Of a DNA stretch of 33,532 nt, positions 8,627 to 17,308 are shown in pieces. The stretch is from Rhodopirellula sp. (GTDB lineage: Bacteria; Planctomycetota; Planctomycetia; Pirellulales; Pirellulaceae): NCBI GenBank assembly GCA_003513555.1, contig DOPG01000150.1, positions 6,325 to 39,856 of the forward strand. Reading direction: 5' to 3'. Both the position numbers and the translations under genes were made by a program. A model generated the notes under the pieces. That model made no database searches. It was not told the DNA's origin and saw only the letters and a program-made list of their open reading frames with translations. Position 1 is the first letter of the stretch. Every line of letters begins with the position of its first letter.

Positions 8627-10147
8627 ATGGACCAGCAAAACAAATCTCTGCCGATTGTCCGCCCACTGCCAAACGATGTCTGTTTGGTAGAGCTGTTTTC
8701 GCGTCTGTCATTACTGCCTGGATGCCTATGGCTCGACTCTGTGTCCCGTGGCCCCTGTGATCCTCACGGACAGCCGATTGGGCGATACAGCTTTTTGACC
8801 GCTGATCCCATTCAATCACTCGTTGCGTTTGCGGGTGATCCCGACCCATGGCCTGTGCTCGCTCAATGGTGTGACGCACTGCCCGATGATCATGATCCCT
8901 CCCTGCCTTCATTTCAAGGCGGAATTGCAGGGTTGATCGGTTACGAAGCAGCGACTTGGTTGGAATCAGTGGGGATGCCTGAGGCCAATGATCTACCAAC
9001 TCCTGCCATGTCGCTCGGGTTATACGACTGGAGCATCGCATTCGATCATCAGCTTGGGAAAGGGTGGCTGATCAGTCAAGGTTTATCCGCTACTGATTCA
9101 AGCCAGCGATTCTCGGTGGCGGTTGAGCGAGCTGATTACGTTCAGCAGTGGTTGTTTGGAAACTCTGGCACAGAAGCGTTGGCAACAGATCGAGCCAAAG
9201 TTGATTCTACGGGTTCCGACTTGCAAGGTAATGACTTTCATGGAGGTGGATTGCCACAGGCTGAGGTGCCAAGTGACTGTCACCCAACGCCAGTTTCTTT
9301 GTATCGCCAATTTCCAACTGATCACCCTTCGGTAACCAGTAATTTCACAAGCGAGAAGTTTCAGCAGAGTGTTGCTGAGATCGTGAACTCAATTCGGAAG
9401 GGTGATTCATTTCAGGTTAATCTGGCCCAACGCTTGTTGGTGCAACAGCACCTCAAATCGCCAGATCTGTATCTTCGCCTGCGTGAAAAAAATCCGGCGC
9501 CCTTCAGTGCTTATTATGGCGGTGATGGTTTTACGGTGTTGAGTAGTTCGCCGGAGGGTTTTTTGCAGGTCCGCGGTTCCCTGGTCGAAACCAGACCAAT
9601 CAAGGGAACGGTACCTCGGACAGGGCATGATTCAACGGACCATGCCCTGGCTGAAGAGCTTGCCCAAAGCGAAAAGGATCGCGCCGAGAATGTGATGATT
9701 GTTGATTTGATGCGCAACGATCTTTCTCGAGTCTGCCGTGATGATAGTGTCCAGGTTCAGCAGCTTTGTGAGTTGGAAAAATACGAATTTGTTCAACATC
9801 TCGTCTCAGTCGTAAGTGGAAAGTTGCGGGACGATAAGAACGTTGTTGATCTGCTTCGGGTTTGTTTTCCCGGAGGCAGTGTGACTGGCGCACCGAAAAT
9901 TGAGGCGATGAGGACGATTGCCCGCATGGAACCAAATCCTCGAGGCCCCTATTGCGGTTCAATCGGCTACATCAGCTGTGGGGGCGATGCTGATTTCAAT
10001 ATTCTGATTCGGACAATCACGGCTGCTCATGGACAATGGCAACTTCCAGTTGGCGGTGGTATTACGGCCCGTAGTTTGCCTGATGCGGAGGAAGCCGAAA
10101 CGTGGGATAAGGCGAAAGGAATGTTGCGAGCTGTTGAGTCTGTTTAG
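8627..10147 (+). CDS. pabB: Aminodeoxychorismate synthase component I
   Basis: This enzyme aminates chorismate to 4-amino-4-deoxychorismate, the precursor of p-aminobenzoate and folate, using ammonia from a PabA glutaminase. At 506 residues it carries the TrpE-like N-terminal domain and the chorismate-binding domain. The ETRPIKGT motif has Lys326, the residue that marks PabB; anthranilate synthase has Ala there (PIAGT). Other signatures are SSSPEGFL, SEKDRAENVMIVDLMRND, FPGGSVTGAPK and the C-terminal PVGGGITA. A ribosome-binding site (GGAG at 8618-8621) lies 5 bases before the ATG. The segment around residues 185-240 is variable and looks like a loose linker. No pabA or pabC is in the window, so the partner must be encoded elsewhere. 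Confidence 0.93.
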   Translation: MDQQNKSLPIVRPLPNDVCLVELFSRLSLLPGCLWLDSVSRGPCDPHGQPIGRYSFLTADPIQSLVAFAGDPDPWPVLAQWCDALPDDHDPSLPSFQGGIAGLIGYEAATWLESVGMPEANDLPTPAMSLGLYDWSIAFDHQLGKGWLISQGLSATDSSQRFSVAVERADYVQQWLFGNSGTEALATDRAKVDSTGSDLQGNDFHGGGLPQAEVPSDCHPTPVSLYRQFPTDHPSVTSNFTSEKFQQSVAEIVNSIRKGDSFQVNLAQRLLVQQHLKSPDLYLRLREKNPAPFSAYYGGDGFTVLSSSPEGFLQVRGSLVETRPIKGTVPRTGHDSTDHALAEELAQSEKDRAENVMIVDLMRNDLSRVCRDDSVQVQQLCELEKYEFVQHLVSVVSGKLRDDKNVVDLLRVCFPGGSVTGAPKIEAMRTIARMEPNPRGPYCGSIGYISCGGDADFNILIRTITAAHGQWQLPVGGGITARSLPDAEEAETWDKAKGMLRAVESV

Positions 10148-10798
10148 CTGCTCTCGGTTCCATACGCTGAGGTGCATTTTTTGTCTCGCGATAAATGAAA
10201 CGAATCGTTTTCAGGCTGCCGCAGGTCAGCAGTAGCGGCTTTGGCACACGCGTTGAAGGATAGGCTGAACAGGAGGTCTGGTGTTGCTGGGCAGAATAGG
10301 GGCGATCTCCGCGTGATGCGACTGACTTGCACGATGCAGGTTTCCTCAGCAGCCATCGAGCTGGGTGTTGATGTTGATGTGATCGGCTGATGATCACTTT
10401 GCCTTCGGAAGACTGAAGATGTGTCGCGCGCTGCGGATTTGCGCAGAACATTTTCTTTGGGGTTTCCAAACACGTTCTTTTGCGAAAAGTCAGTGAGCTC
10501 GAAAGGCGTTGTCGTTCATTGGGGGCTTGTGCTCGAATGTGCCCTTTTTTCCGATGATTTACGCACGAATCGCGTTCGGTGATGTTTTGTAATTGATCGC
10601 GTTGGGTTTGCATTCGTTGCATCAATCCCCCTCTGCTGACTGTGGTCCAAATGGCGAACAAAGGGTGGGTGTGATCGCTCTACCGCCGCTTCCATGATGA
10701 AAAAAGTTTGTCGTATTCGAAGAACAGCCATAGACTCAAAGCCTATTCCCTTGGGTCGCTGCCCATGACCAACCATCTTTTCTACACAGGTCAAGACA
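10148..10798. other. 651-base intergenic region before the glycoside hydrolase gene
   Basis: No convincing gene is seen. A 199-codon open frame on the minus strand is rich in Arg, Ser, Gln and Cys with no recognisable domain. A small hairpin, CTGCG with loop GATTTG and CGCAG (10431-10446), is followed by a T-rich stretch and could be a weak terminator. The stretch probably holds the promoter and 5' leader of the downstream secreted enzyme, but no clear -35/-10 pair could be settled by eye. Confidence 0.4.
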
Positions 10799-13700
10799 AT
10801 GCAAATTCGCTTTCGCGAGCTTTTGGGCTCCCGTCGTTTCGATCGCGCGCAACGTAAACGTCGCGCGCGTCGCCGAGTGCAACTCGAAAGCCTCGAGCAA
10901 CGGATCACCATGACCGCATCCAGTGGTATGGAGGCTTCATCGGATTTGATATCCGGCTTCAATGCGGCAGCGAGTGAATCAAATTCTGGTTCCGACATGC
11001 GGGCTGATATACCGGAACAGGTGTTTGCTCCCTATGTCGATACCACTCTTTGGCCACCATTCGACTTTGTTGAGCTCGCCAAAGATGAGGGAGTCAAGTA
11101 TGTCACGTTGGCATTTGTCGTCGCTGATCCGGCAACCAGTGAACCCAGTTGGGGTGGCTACTACAGTGTCGACTCCGGTTACCGAGGTGATCAGATCGAT
11201 GCGTTGCGGGATCTGGGTGGTGAAGTCCTTGTGTCATTTGGCGGCGCGGCAGGGACACCACTGGCAGCTGCAATCACTGATGTCGATGACTTGACACAGG
11301 CTTATCAGGATGTTGTTGATCAATACGAACTGACATGGATTGATTTTGATGTGGAAGGATCTTGGGTCGCAGACGAGGTTTCGATCGATCGTCGATCTCA
11401 GGCCATTCGAAACCTGCAGGATCAGGCCGCGGTTGATGGCAGGCCCTTGGAAGTCTGGTTCACTTTGCCTGTGCTACCAAGCGGATTGACCAATGATGGC
11501 TTGTATGTGGTTGAGTCCGCGCTGAGTTATGGCGTTGATATCGGCGGGGTCAACATCATGGCTATGGACTATGGCGATTCAGCTGCCCCCAACCCGGAGG
11601 GACAAATGGGGGATTATGCCATTCAGGCAGCCCAAAGTTTGTTCGATCAGATGCGCGGTGCGTATGACGCTGCAGCTGTTGACGTGACTGATGCCGAGTT
11701 GTGGAACCTGATTGGGGTCACTCCCATGATTGGACAGAATGATGTTATGTCAGAACGGTTCTATCTTGAGGACGCTGAAAAACTTTTGCACTTTGCTGAT
11801 GAAGTGGGGATGGGATTTCTTTCGGCATGGTCGGCCAATCGTGATGCTCCTTGTGAAACGTTTGGTACGCTTGCACTGACTTGTAGTGGCGTGCCTCAAG
11901 AGCCCTTCGAATTCGCGCAAACTCTGGGGCAATTCACCATTGGCGGCGGTGACACCGGCACTGGAGATAACGGAGGTGGGGACAACGGCAGCGGCGATAC
12001 GAGCGGCAATGATTCCGGTACTGATGATTCAGGACTGGGGGATCTCCAAGGAAAGGTCTTTCCTGTTAATCCTGCTGGACCCGATATCATCAACTTCAAT
12101 CCCGATGAGGATCGGCTCGACTTTGGTGATATCTCAGTTCATAACCTGATCCTTGGCAAATTGGAAAGCGGGGAAATTGCCATTGTGAATCCTTGGGCTT
12201 GGAATCCTGAATATCAGGTTGTCAAGGATCGCAGTTTTACCGATTTGAGTATTCACAATTATGGTGTGGTCGCGAACGAGCATTTGCGGCAGGACATTGG
12301 TGGCGTTGTTTCGTGGGAGCAAGGTGTGGGGCCACGAGAGTCCGATACGGTCTATGTCCGTTCACACGAGTACGGCGTACAAGAACGCATTAATGATTTT
12401 GATCCACAAACGATGAAGCTTAGTTTCCTGTATTTTGGGACACGCGAACGTCTGAGTGTGGAGGATACATCCGAAGGCCTGCTGATTTCGGTTCAACCAA
12501 CGAATCAGAGTGTGTTGTTGGCTGGGATTTCAAAGAGTGATTTGGTACCTGCCAACATTGAGTTCCACCATGATCAAATTGTTGAAGATCAGCTGGAGTT
12601 GCAGTTTGGTTTCTCCGTCGACGAATTGACGTTGGTGAGTCGAGCAGAGTTGCTGACTCCGGCAGCGCCGGCCGGTGAAACGACTGATGGAAACCAAACC
12701 CGTCCGGGGAGTGGGAATTCCCATGACCACGGAAATCACGACCACGGAAATCATGACCATGGTGGTGGTATGGACGGCATGATGCCATCGATCTCAGTGA
12801 CTGATGTGGTGGTCACAGAAGGCACAACTGCTGATGTTTCTAAAGGTGCTTTGTCAACGCTTGGCAATCAGATCATTGATGAAACTGGACAATCCGTGCG
12901 TCTTGCAGGCGTGAATTGGTTTGGTTTAGAGACGACTAATTTTGCTCCCCATGGCCTGTGGAGCAGAGGATACGTCGACATGATGGACCAGATGAAGGCC
13001 GAAGGCTTCAATACCATTCGGTTGCCATACAGTGACGAACTTTTCGATGCTGGAAGCACCCCTAATGGTATCGACTTCAGCAAGAACCCTGACTTGCAGG
13101 GACTGAGTGGTCTGGAAATCATGGACCGGATCGTGGCACAGGCGGACGAATTGGGTATGCGAGTGATTTTGGATCATCACCGGTCTGAGGCAGGGAACAG
13201 TGCCAATGAATCTGGGCTCTGGTATTCCTCTGAGTATCCTGAATCTGTCTGGATTGAGCACCTGACACAATTGGCAACTCGGTATGCCAACAACAGTTCT
13301 GTGGTCGGAATCGATCTGCACAACGAGCCTCACGGCGGTGCAACCTGGGGTGATGGTTCAGCTAACGACTGGCGTTTGGCAGCCGAAAGGGCTGGTAATG
13401 CTGTTTTAGCCGTGAATCCAAAACTGTTGATTATTGTCGAGGGTGTCGAAGTTGCTTCCTCCGGGTCTTACTGGTGGGGAGGGAACTTGTCCAATGCCGG
13501 TGACGCGCCGGTGCGTTTGGACGTGGCAAATCGACTTGTCTATTCTGCCCATGATTATCCGGCCAGCGTCTACCAGCAGGGATACTTCAATGACCCGGCT
13601 TATCCAAATAACCTCACGGAAGTTTGGAATGATAACTGGGGCTATCTGTTCCGGGAGGGGATTGCACCCGTCTTGCTGGGTGAGTTTGGCAGCAAACTGG

Positions 13701-16228
13701 AAACTGCCAGCGATCAGCAGTGGTTCGACACCATGGTTGAGTACCTCAAAGGCGATCTTGATGGCGATGGTGATTACGATCTGGAATCTGGGCAAGAGGG
13801 AATCAGTTGGACCTATTGGTCATGGAATCCTAATTCCGGCGATACCGGAGGGATTCTCAAGGATGACTGGCAAACCATTCATGAGAATAAAGTTGATGGT
13901 TTGGAATCAGTGCAGTCAGGTTTTGCTGAAACCGATGGCGACACATCAACCGTAGCTCTTGTGACAGTCAGTTTATCTGCTGCATCGATGCACACGGCTA
14001 CAGTGCAGTACTCTACGGCTGATGGAACCGCTCTTTCTGAAAGTGACTATACCGACACCAACGGAACTTTGACGTTTCTACCCGGTGAAGTTTCGAAAAC
14101 GATTCCGGTTTACGTGAATCCCGATGCAACGGTTGAGCCAGATGAACTGTTCTTTGTCAATCTGACGAATGCGACTCATGCGACTTTGGCCGATGCAAAT
14201 GCAATGATTACTATCGTGGACGACGATAATACCGAACCCGTGTTGCCGACACTGAGTGTCAGTGATGCAAGTGTGACCGAAGGTGACACCGAGGCCAGAT
14301 CGATGTCCTTCACTGTGGCGTTGTCAAAAGTTGCAACCGAAGATGTGACGTTTGACTACACAACAAAGCCAGGTTCTGCGGTTGCACCAGCCGATTACAG
14401 TAGTGCAACGGGAACTTTGACGATCGCGGCAGGGCAGATGGAACAGACGATCGTGGTGGAAGTGAACGGTGACCTGCTTGAGGAAGGCAGAGAATCATTC
14501 CAAGTCAGTTTGAGCAATGCCGTCAATGCGAAGCTAGCCGATGCAAATGCTGAAGGCACGATTCTGGACAACGATCAGACTGTCGTTCCTGCTGGCTTCT
14601 CTTATCGCACTACAGATGATTGGGGTAGCGGTTTCAATGGCGAAATCACGTTGACCAATCGCGGAACTGAAGCGTGGTCGGGATGGCGACTTGAGTTTGA
14701 TTGGACGCATGAAATCAGCCAGGTGTGGAATGCTCTTCTGATCGAGAACAGTGACGGTAGCTTCGTGATCGACAACGAATTCTGGAATGGCGCAGTTGGA
14801 CCCGGTCAGAGTGTGATCATCGGCATGGGGGGCAGCCCAGGGAATGTCACGACCATCCCCTCCAATGTCTATGTCAATGGAATCCTGGCTGATGTGGGGC
14901 AATCAGATCCGACGCTGTCGGTTGCTGATGTCGGTCTCGATGAGGGAGACTCTGGTGCATCGGTTGCCGAACTGGTTGTTTCACTTTCGAAAGTGGCGAG
15001 TGAAGATGTCACGGTGAATTACACTACCAAGGATGGGTCAGCTTTGGCTGGTTCTGACTATGAAAGCAAGATGGGGTCTGTGACCATTCCTGCCGGAAAC
15101 CTGTCGGCTGTGATCTCACTAAACGTCAATGGCGACGTCGACGTGGAGAATGATGAAACCTTGACGGTCGAACTTTCATCGCCGCAGGGCGCTGTGATCG
15201 CAAGCGGTGTGGCAACCATCACGATCAAGAACGACGATTTAGGTTCTTCAAATAACTCCGCTGAATATCGAACCGTCAGTGACTGGGGGTCCGGATTCAC
15301 CGGCGAATTGAAATTGACCAATCGTACGGATCAGGCGTGGGATGGCTGGGAGGTTGAGTTCGATTGGGAACACAACCTGACACAGTTCTGGAGTTCGAAA
15401 TTGGTAAGCCATTCCGGACAACATTACGTTGTGAAAAATGAGAGCTGGAATGGAAAGGTTCAGCCTGGTGCGAGTGTGACGCTTGGATTCAGCGGTAATC
15501 CCGGGAATGTCGTGACCACCCCGCGTAATATCACGATCAATGGCCAGAGCGCGGGAGGAAACGATGACTCCGGCGATGACACTGTTGAAATGACGGTTAG
15601 CGATGTTGCCATCCTGGAACCTGATGCTGGCACCGAGGCACTGGCATTCACTGTCAAGCTTTCGAAAGCCGTTCCCGAGGGCGGGCTCACTTCGGTCGAC
15701 TACTCAACTGTCGGTGTGACAGCCGTTGCTGGTGAGGACTTTGTGCCCACCCAAGGGACATTGAATTTTCTGGCAGGTGAAATGGAGAAGACGATTGAGG
15801 TTCTGGTCAAGGGTGATACAGCCGTGGAAGCAGATGAAACATTCGAGCTTGCCCTGAGTCAGGTTGTCAATGCAAAGTTGGACGACAACACGGCGGTTGG
15901 GACGATCCAGAACAATGATTCGGAAGAATCAAGTGGTGATGTTGCGTGGAGTGTTTCCAGTCAGTGGGGGACAGGCTACGTCGCATCGATTGTGATCACC
16001 AACAACGGGGAACAGTCGTGGAGTGGCTGGGAACTCGAGTTCGATTCACCACATCAGATTGACAGTATCTGGGGAGCGCAGATTGTCAGTCATGAGGGAA
16101 CGCGGTATCGCCTTCGAGCGTTGTCTTGGAACGGTTCAGTGGCAACCAGTGGAAGCGTGAGCATTGGCTATCAGGTCAATACCAGTGGGCCTCTTGAGCC
16201 AACGAACTTCCAGTTGAAAACGACTTGA
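10799..16228 (+). CDS. Secreted bifunctional GH18 chitinase-like / GH5 cellulase-like enzyme with Calx-beta and CBM2 modules
   Basis: This is a 1809-residue extracellular polysaccharide hydrolase. The Arg-rich N-terminus with VQLESLEQR (about residues 28-36) is the planctomycete extracellular-protein motif. Residues 75-380 form a GH18 domain with the catalytic D182-F-D184-V-E186 pattern and the MAMDYG strand. A Gly/Asp/Thr linker (381-413) leads to an unassigned region (415-630) and a His-rich linker (about 640-656). Residues 662-675 start a Calx-beta domain that is interrupted by a GH5 domain (about 678-1045; acid/base E843 in LHNEPHG, nucleophile E962 in LLGEFGSK). The Calx-beta domain resumes at about 1047-1140. 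Then follow Calx-beta 1150-1255, CBM2 1265-1362, Calx-beta 1370-1478, CBM2 1487-1582, Calx-beta 1596-1702 and CBM2 1713-1809. It likely degrades chitin and cellulose or a related beta-glucan; the exact substrates are inferred. There is no dockerin or sorting signal at the C-terminus. Confidence 0.93.
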   Translation: MQIRFRELLGSRRFDRAQRKRRARRRVQLESLEQRITMTASSGMEASSDLISGFNAAASESNSGSDMRADIPEQVFAPYVDTTLWPPFDFVELAKDEGVKYVTLAFVVADPATSEPSWGGYYSVDSGYRGDQIDALRDLGGEVLVSFGGAAGTPLAAAITDVDDLTQAYQDVVDQYELTWIDFDVEGSWVADEVSIDRRSQAIRNLQDQAAVDGRPLEVWFTLPVLPSGLTNDGLYVVESALSYGVDIGGVNIMAMDYGDSAAPNPEGQMGDYAIQAAQSLFDQMRGAYDAAAVDVTDAELWNLIGVTPMIGQNDVMSERFYLEDAEKLLHFADEVGMGFLSAWSANRDAPCETFGTLALTCSGVPQEPFEFAQTLGQFTIGGGDTGTGDNGGGDNGSGDTSGNDSGTDDSGLGDLQGKVFPVNPAGPDIINFNPDEDRLDFGDISVHNLILGKLESGEIAIVNPWAWNPEYQVVKDRSFTDLSIHNYGVVANEHLRQDIGGVVSWEQGVGPRESDTVYVRSHEYGVQERINDFDPQTMKLSFLYFGTRERLSVEDTSEGLLISVQPTNQSVLLAGISKSDLVPANIEFHHDQIVEDQLELQFGFSVDELTLVSRAELLTPAAPAGETTDGNQTRPGSGNSHDHGNHDHGNHDHGGGMDGMMPSISVTDVVVTEGTTADVSKGALSTLGNQIIDETGQSVRLAGVNWFGLETTNFAPHGLWSRGYVDMMDQMKAEGFNTIRLPYSDELFDAGSTPNGIDFSKNPDLQGLSGLEIMDRIVAQADELGMRVILDHHRSEAGNSANESGLWYSSEYPESVWIEHLTQLATRYANNSSVVGIDLHNEPHGGATWGDGSANDWRLAAERAGNAVLAVNPKLLIIVEGVEVASSGSYWWGGNLSNAGDAPVRLDVANRLVYSAHDYPASVYQQGYFNDPAYPNNLTEVWNDNWGYLFREGIAPVLLGEFGSKLETASDQQWFDTMVEYLKGDLDGDGDYDLESGQEGISWTYWSWNPNSGDTGGILKDDWQTIHENKVDGLESVQSGFAETDGDTSTVALVTVSLSAASMHTATVQYSTADGTALSESDYTDTNGTLTFLPGEVSKTIPVYVNPDATVEPDELFFVNLTNATHATLADANAMITIVDDDNTEPVLPTLSVSDASVTEGDTEARSMSFTVALSKVATEDVTFDYTTKPGSAVAPADYSSATGTLTIAAGQMEQTIVVEVNGDLLEEGRESFQVSLSNAVNAKLADANAEGTILDNDQTVVPAGFSYRTTDDWGSGFNGEITLTNRGTEAWSGWRLEFDWTHEISQVWNALLIENSDGSFVIDNEFWNGAVGPGQSVIIGMGGSPGNVTTIPSNVYVNGILADVGQSDPTLSVADVGLDEGDSGASVAELVVSLSKVASEDVTVNYTTKDGSALAGSDYESKMGSVTIPAGNLSAVISLNVNGDVDVENDETLTVELSSPQGAVIASGVATITIKNDDLGSSNNSAEYRTVSDWGSGFTGELKLTNRTDQAWDGWEVEFDWEHNLTQFWSSKLVSHSGQHYVVKNESWNGKVQPGASVTLGFSGNPGNVVTTPRNITINGQSAGGNDDSGDDTVEMTVSDVAILEPDAGTEALAFTVKLSKAVPEGGLTSVDYSTVGVTAVAGEDFVPTQGTLNFLAGEMEKTIEVLVKGDTAVEADETFELALSQVVNAKLDDNTAVGTIQNNDSEESSGDVAWSVSSQWGTGYVASIVITNNGEQSWSGWELEFDSPHQIDSIWGAQIVSHEGTRYRLRALSWNGSVATSGSVSIGYQVNTSGPLEPTNFQLKTT
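12722..12766 (+). repeat. Three 15-base tandem repeats encoding a His-Asp-His linker
   Basis: Three in-frame 15-base units (12722-12736, 12737-12751, 12752-12766) encode HDHGN-like pentapeptides between the unassigned region and the first Calx-beta strand. The first two units differ at one base; the third diverges at its end into Gly codons. The repeat may bind metal or serve as a flexible spacer. Confidence 0.8.
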
Positions 16229-16595
16229 TCATGTTTGAGCTGCCGGTTTTGGTGTAACAGAAGTTCAGTCTGTGCAACATGCTTTTGTCCAACTTGTCGT
16301 CATGGCGAGCGTAATGCTTTGCTTGGCGCTCGCTACGATCTGTTGGTGCTGTTGTCCAGTATTCGTTGAGTATGACTGGCCCGTGGTTTCACTGTCCGCC
16401 TACTGTGTGGCTGAACCTCGAACGTGTGTTACGGGGGGGCGATTCGCAGAAATCTTTTACTCGTGTTTGTTCGCTAGACGAATTTCAGCCAGCGTTTTTT
16501 GTCACATATGAACGCAAGCTGTCGGAATTCAAGCGTGACCTGCAAATCCGGAATGATGAAAGCATTTGATGGATACCAGTAAGCTGCCGCGTGGA
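16229..16595. other. 367-base intergenic region between convergent genes
   Basis: No supported gene is seen. Two short plus-strand open frames lack domains, are Cys-rich and look random. The only structured element is the hairpin at 16303-16335. The stretch separates the 3' ends of the glycoside hydrolase gene and the minus-strand PD-(D/E)XK-like gene. Confidence 0.4.
16303..16335 (+). terminator. Possible terminator hairpin after the glycoside hydrolase gene
   Basis: GCGAGCG (16305-16311) pairs with CGCTCGC (16327-16333), extended by one G-T wobble and one T-A pair, with a 15-base loop. It lies 75 bases past the stop codon. There is no T tract after it on either strand, so it is a weak candidate for an intrinsic terminator. 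Confidence 0.3.
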
Positions 16596-17261
16596 TCATG
16601 CTGCTCGCTGATAAATGATGCCACTGCGATCGCGTCCCTTCGAGTCGATTGCTCCTGTTTTTCGAAGCACGTAGGCAATTTGTTGGGCATGCCATCGCGG
16701 CCGATCAATGATCGTTGCAAGATCGGCAGTATTGAAGTTTTCAATGGTTGGTGGCAATTTGAGAAGTGCCAGAAGATCAGCGGGAGTGCGCAGTTCAAGA
16801 GACCGCTGAATGGTCTCCAGGCGTACGTCTCCCACTTGAAAATCTTTATGCCAGCGTCGCTTCCGTTTTTTGCCGGGGAGACGTATTTGTTCGATCTCGA
16901 TCAATGGAACTTCAATCACGAGATTCGGATGTGGGAAAACGCGAGTGAAGTAGATCAGTTCGTCAAAGAGTTCCAGCAGGTTTCCACGTTTCGGGCTCAG
17001 CCTTCGTGAGGTCACTGGACCACCGCGTTTTTTTGCCTTCGCGATTCGTGTGCGCATCACCACCGGCTTGACCACCCGAAGTTGGTGGTGTTTCAGCAGG
17101 TTGCGGCATTTGTCACGGATGGCTGAAAGTGACGCACACTGCACTTCTATCAATTCATCATCACGTATTGCATCAATACGATACTGGCCCAGCACAACTT
17201 CTGTGCTGTCGTCGTTCTGGGCATAGCAGCGTTTCAGTTGCTGGTGAAGTGTCGTTTCCAT
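16596..17261 (-). CDS. Uncharacterised protein with a PD-(D/E)XK nuclease-like N-terminal core
   Basis: I do not recognise a named family. The protein has 221 residues and no signal peptide or membrane segment. Its N-terminal 50 residues follow a restriction-endonuclease-like order: an N-terminal helix, E21, then strand YRIDAI with D30, then strand LIEVQ with E39 and Q41. That gives a D-(X8)-E-X-Q arrangement typical of degenerate PD-(D/E)XK sites. The middle is very basic (AKAKKRGG, KRGN, GKKRKRRW), which fits nucleic-acid binding. The last 60 residues look helical and winged-helix-like (TPADLLALL, RWHAQQIAYVLRKTGAI). The gene follows pyrE by 47 bases on the same strand and may be co-transcribed. 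Nuclease activity is inferred from the motif order only. Confidence 0.75.
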   Translation of the reverse strand: METTLHQQLKRCYAQNDDSTEVVLGQYRIDAIRDDELIEVQCASLSAIRDKCRNLLKHHQLRVVKPVVMRTRIAKAKKRGGPVTSRRLSPKRGNLLELFDELIYFTRVFPHPNLVIEVPLIEIEQIRLPGKKRKRRWHKDFQVGDVRLETIQRSLELRTPADLLALLKLPPTIENFNTADLATIIDRPRWHAQQIAYVLRKTGAIDSKGRDRSGIIYQRAA

Positions 17262-17308
17262 GACTTTGGTTCAGCGGGCATCGTGCCTTGAATCGATGGG
17301 ATACCGTT

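Noticed and set aside
10062..10661. A 199-codon minus-strand open frame in the long intergenic region before the glycoside hydrolase
   Set aside because: Part of it lies opposite pabB, composition is random-looking (rich in Arg, Ser, Gln, Cys), and no ribosome-binding site or domain is seen.
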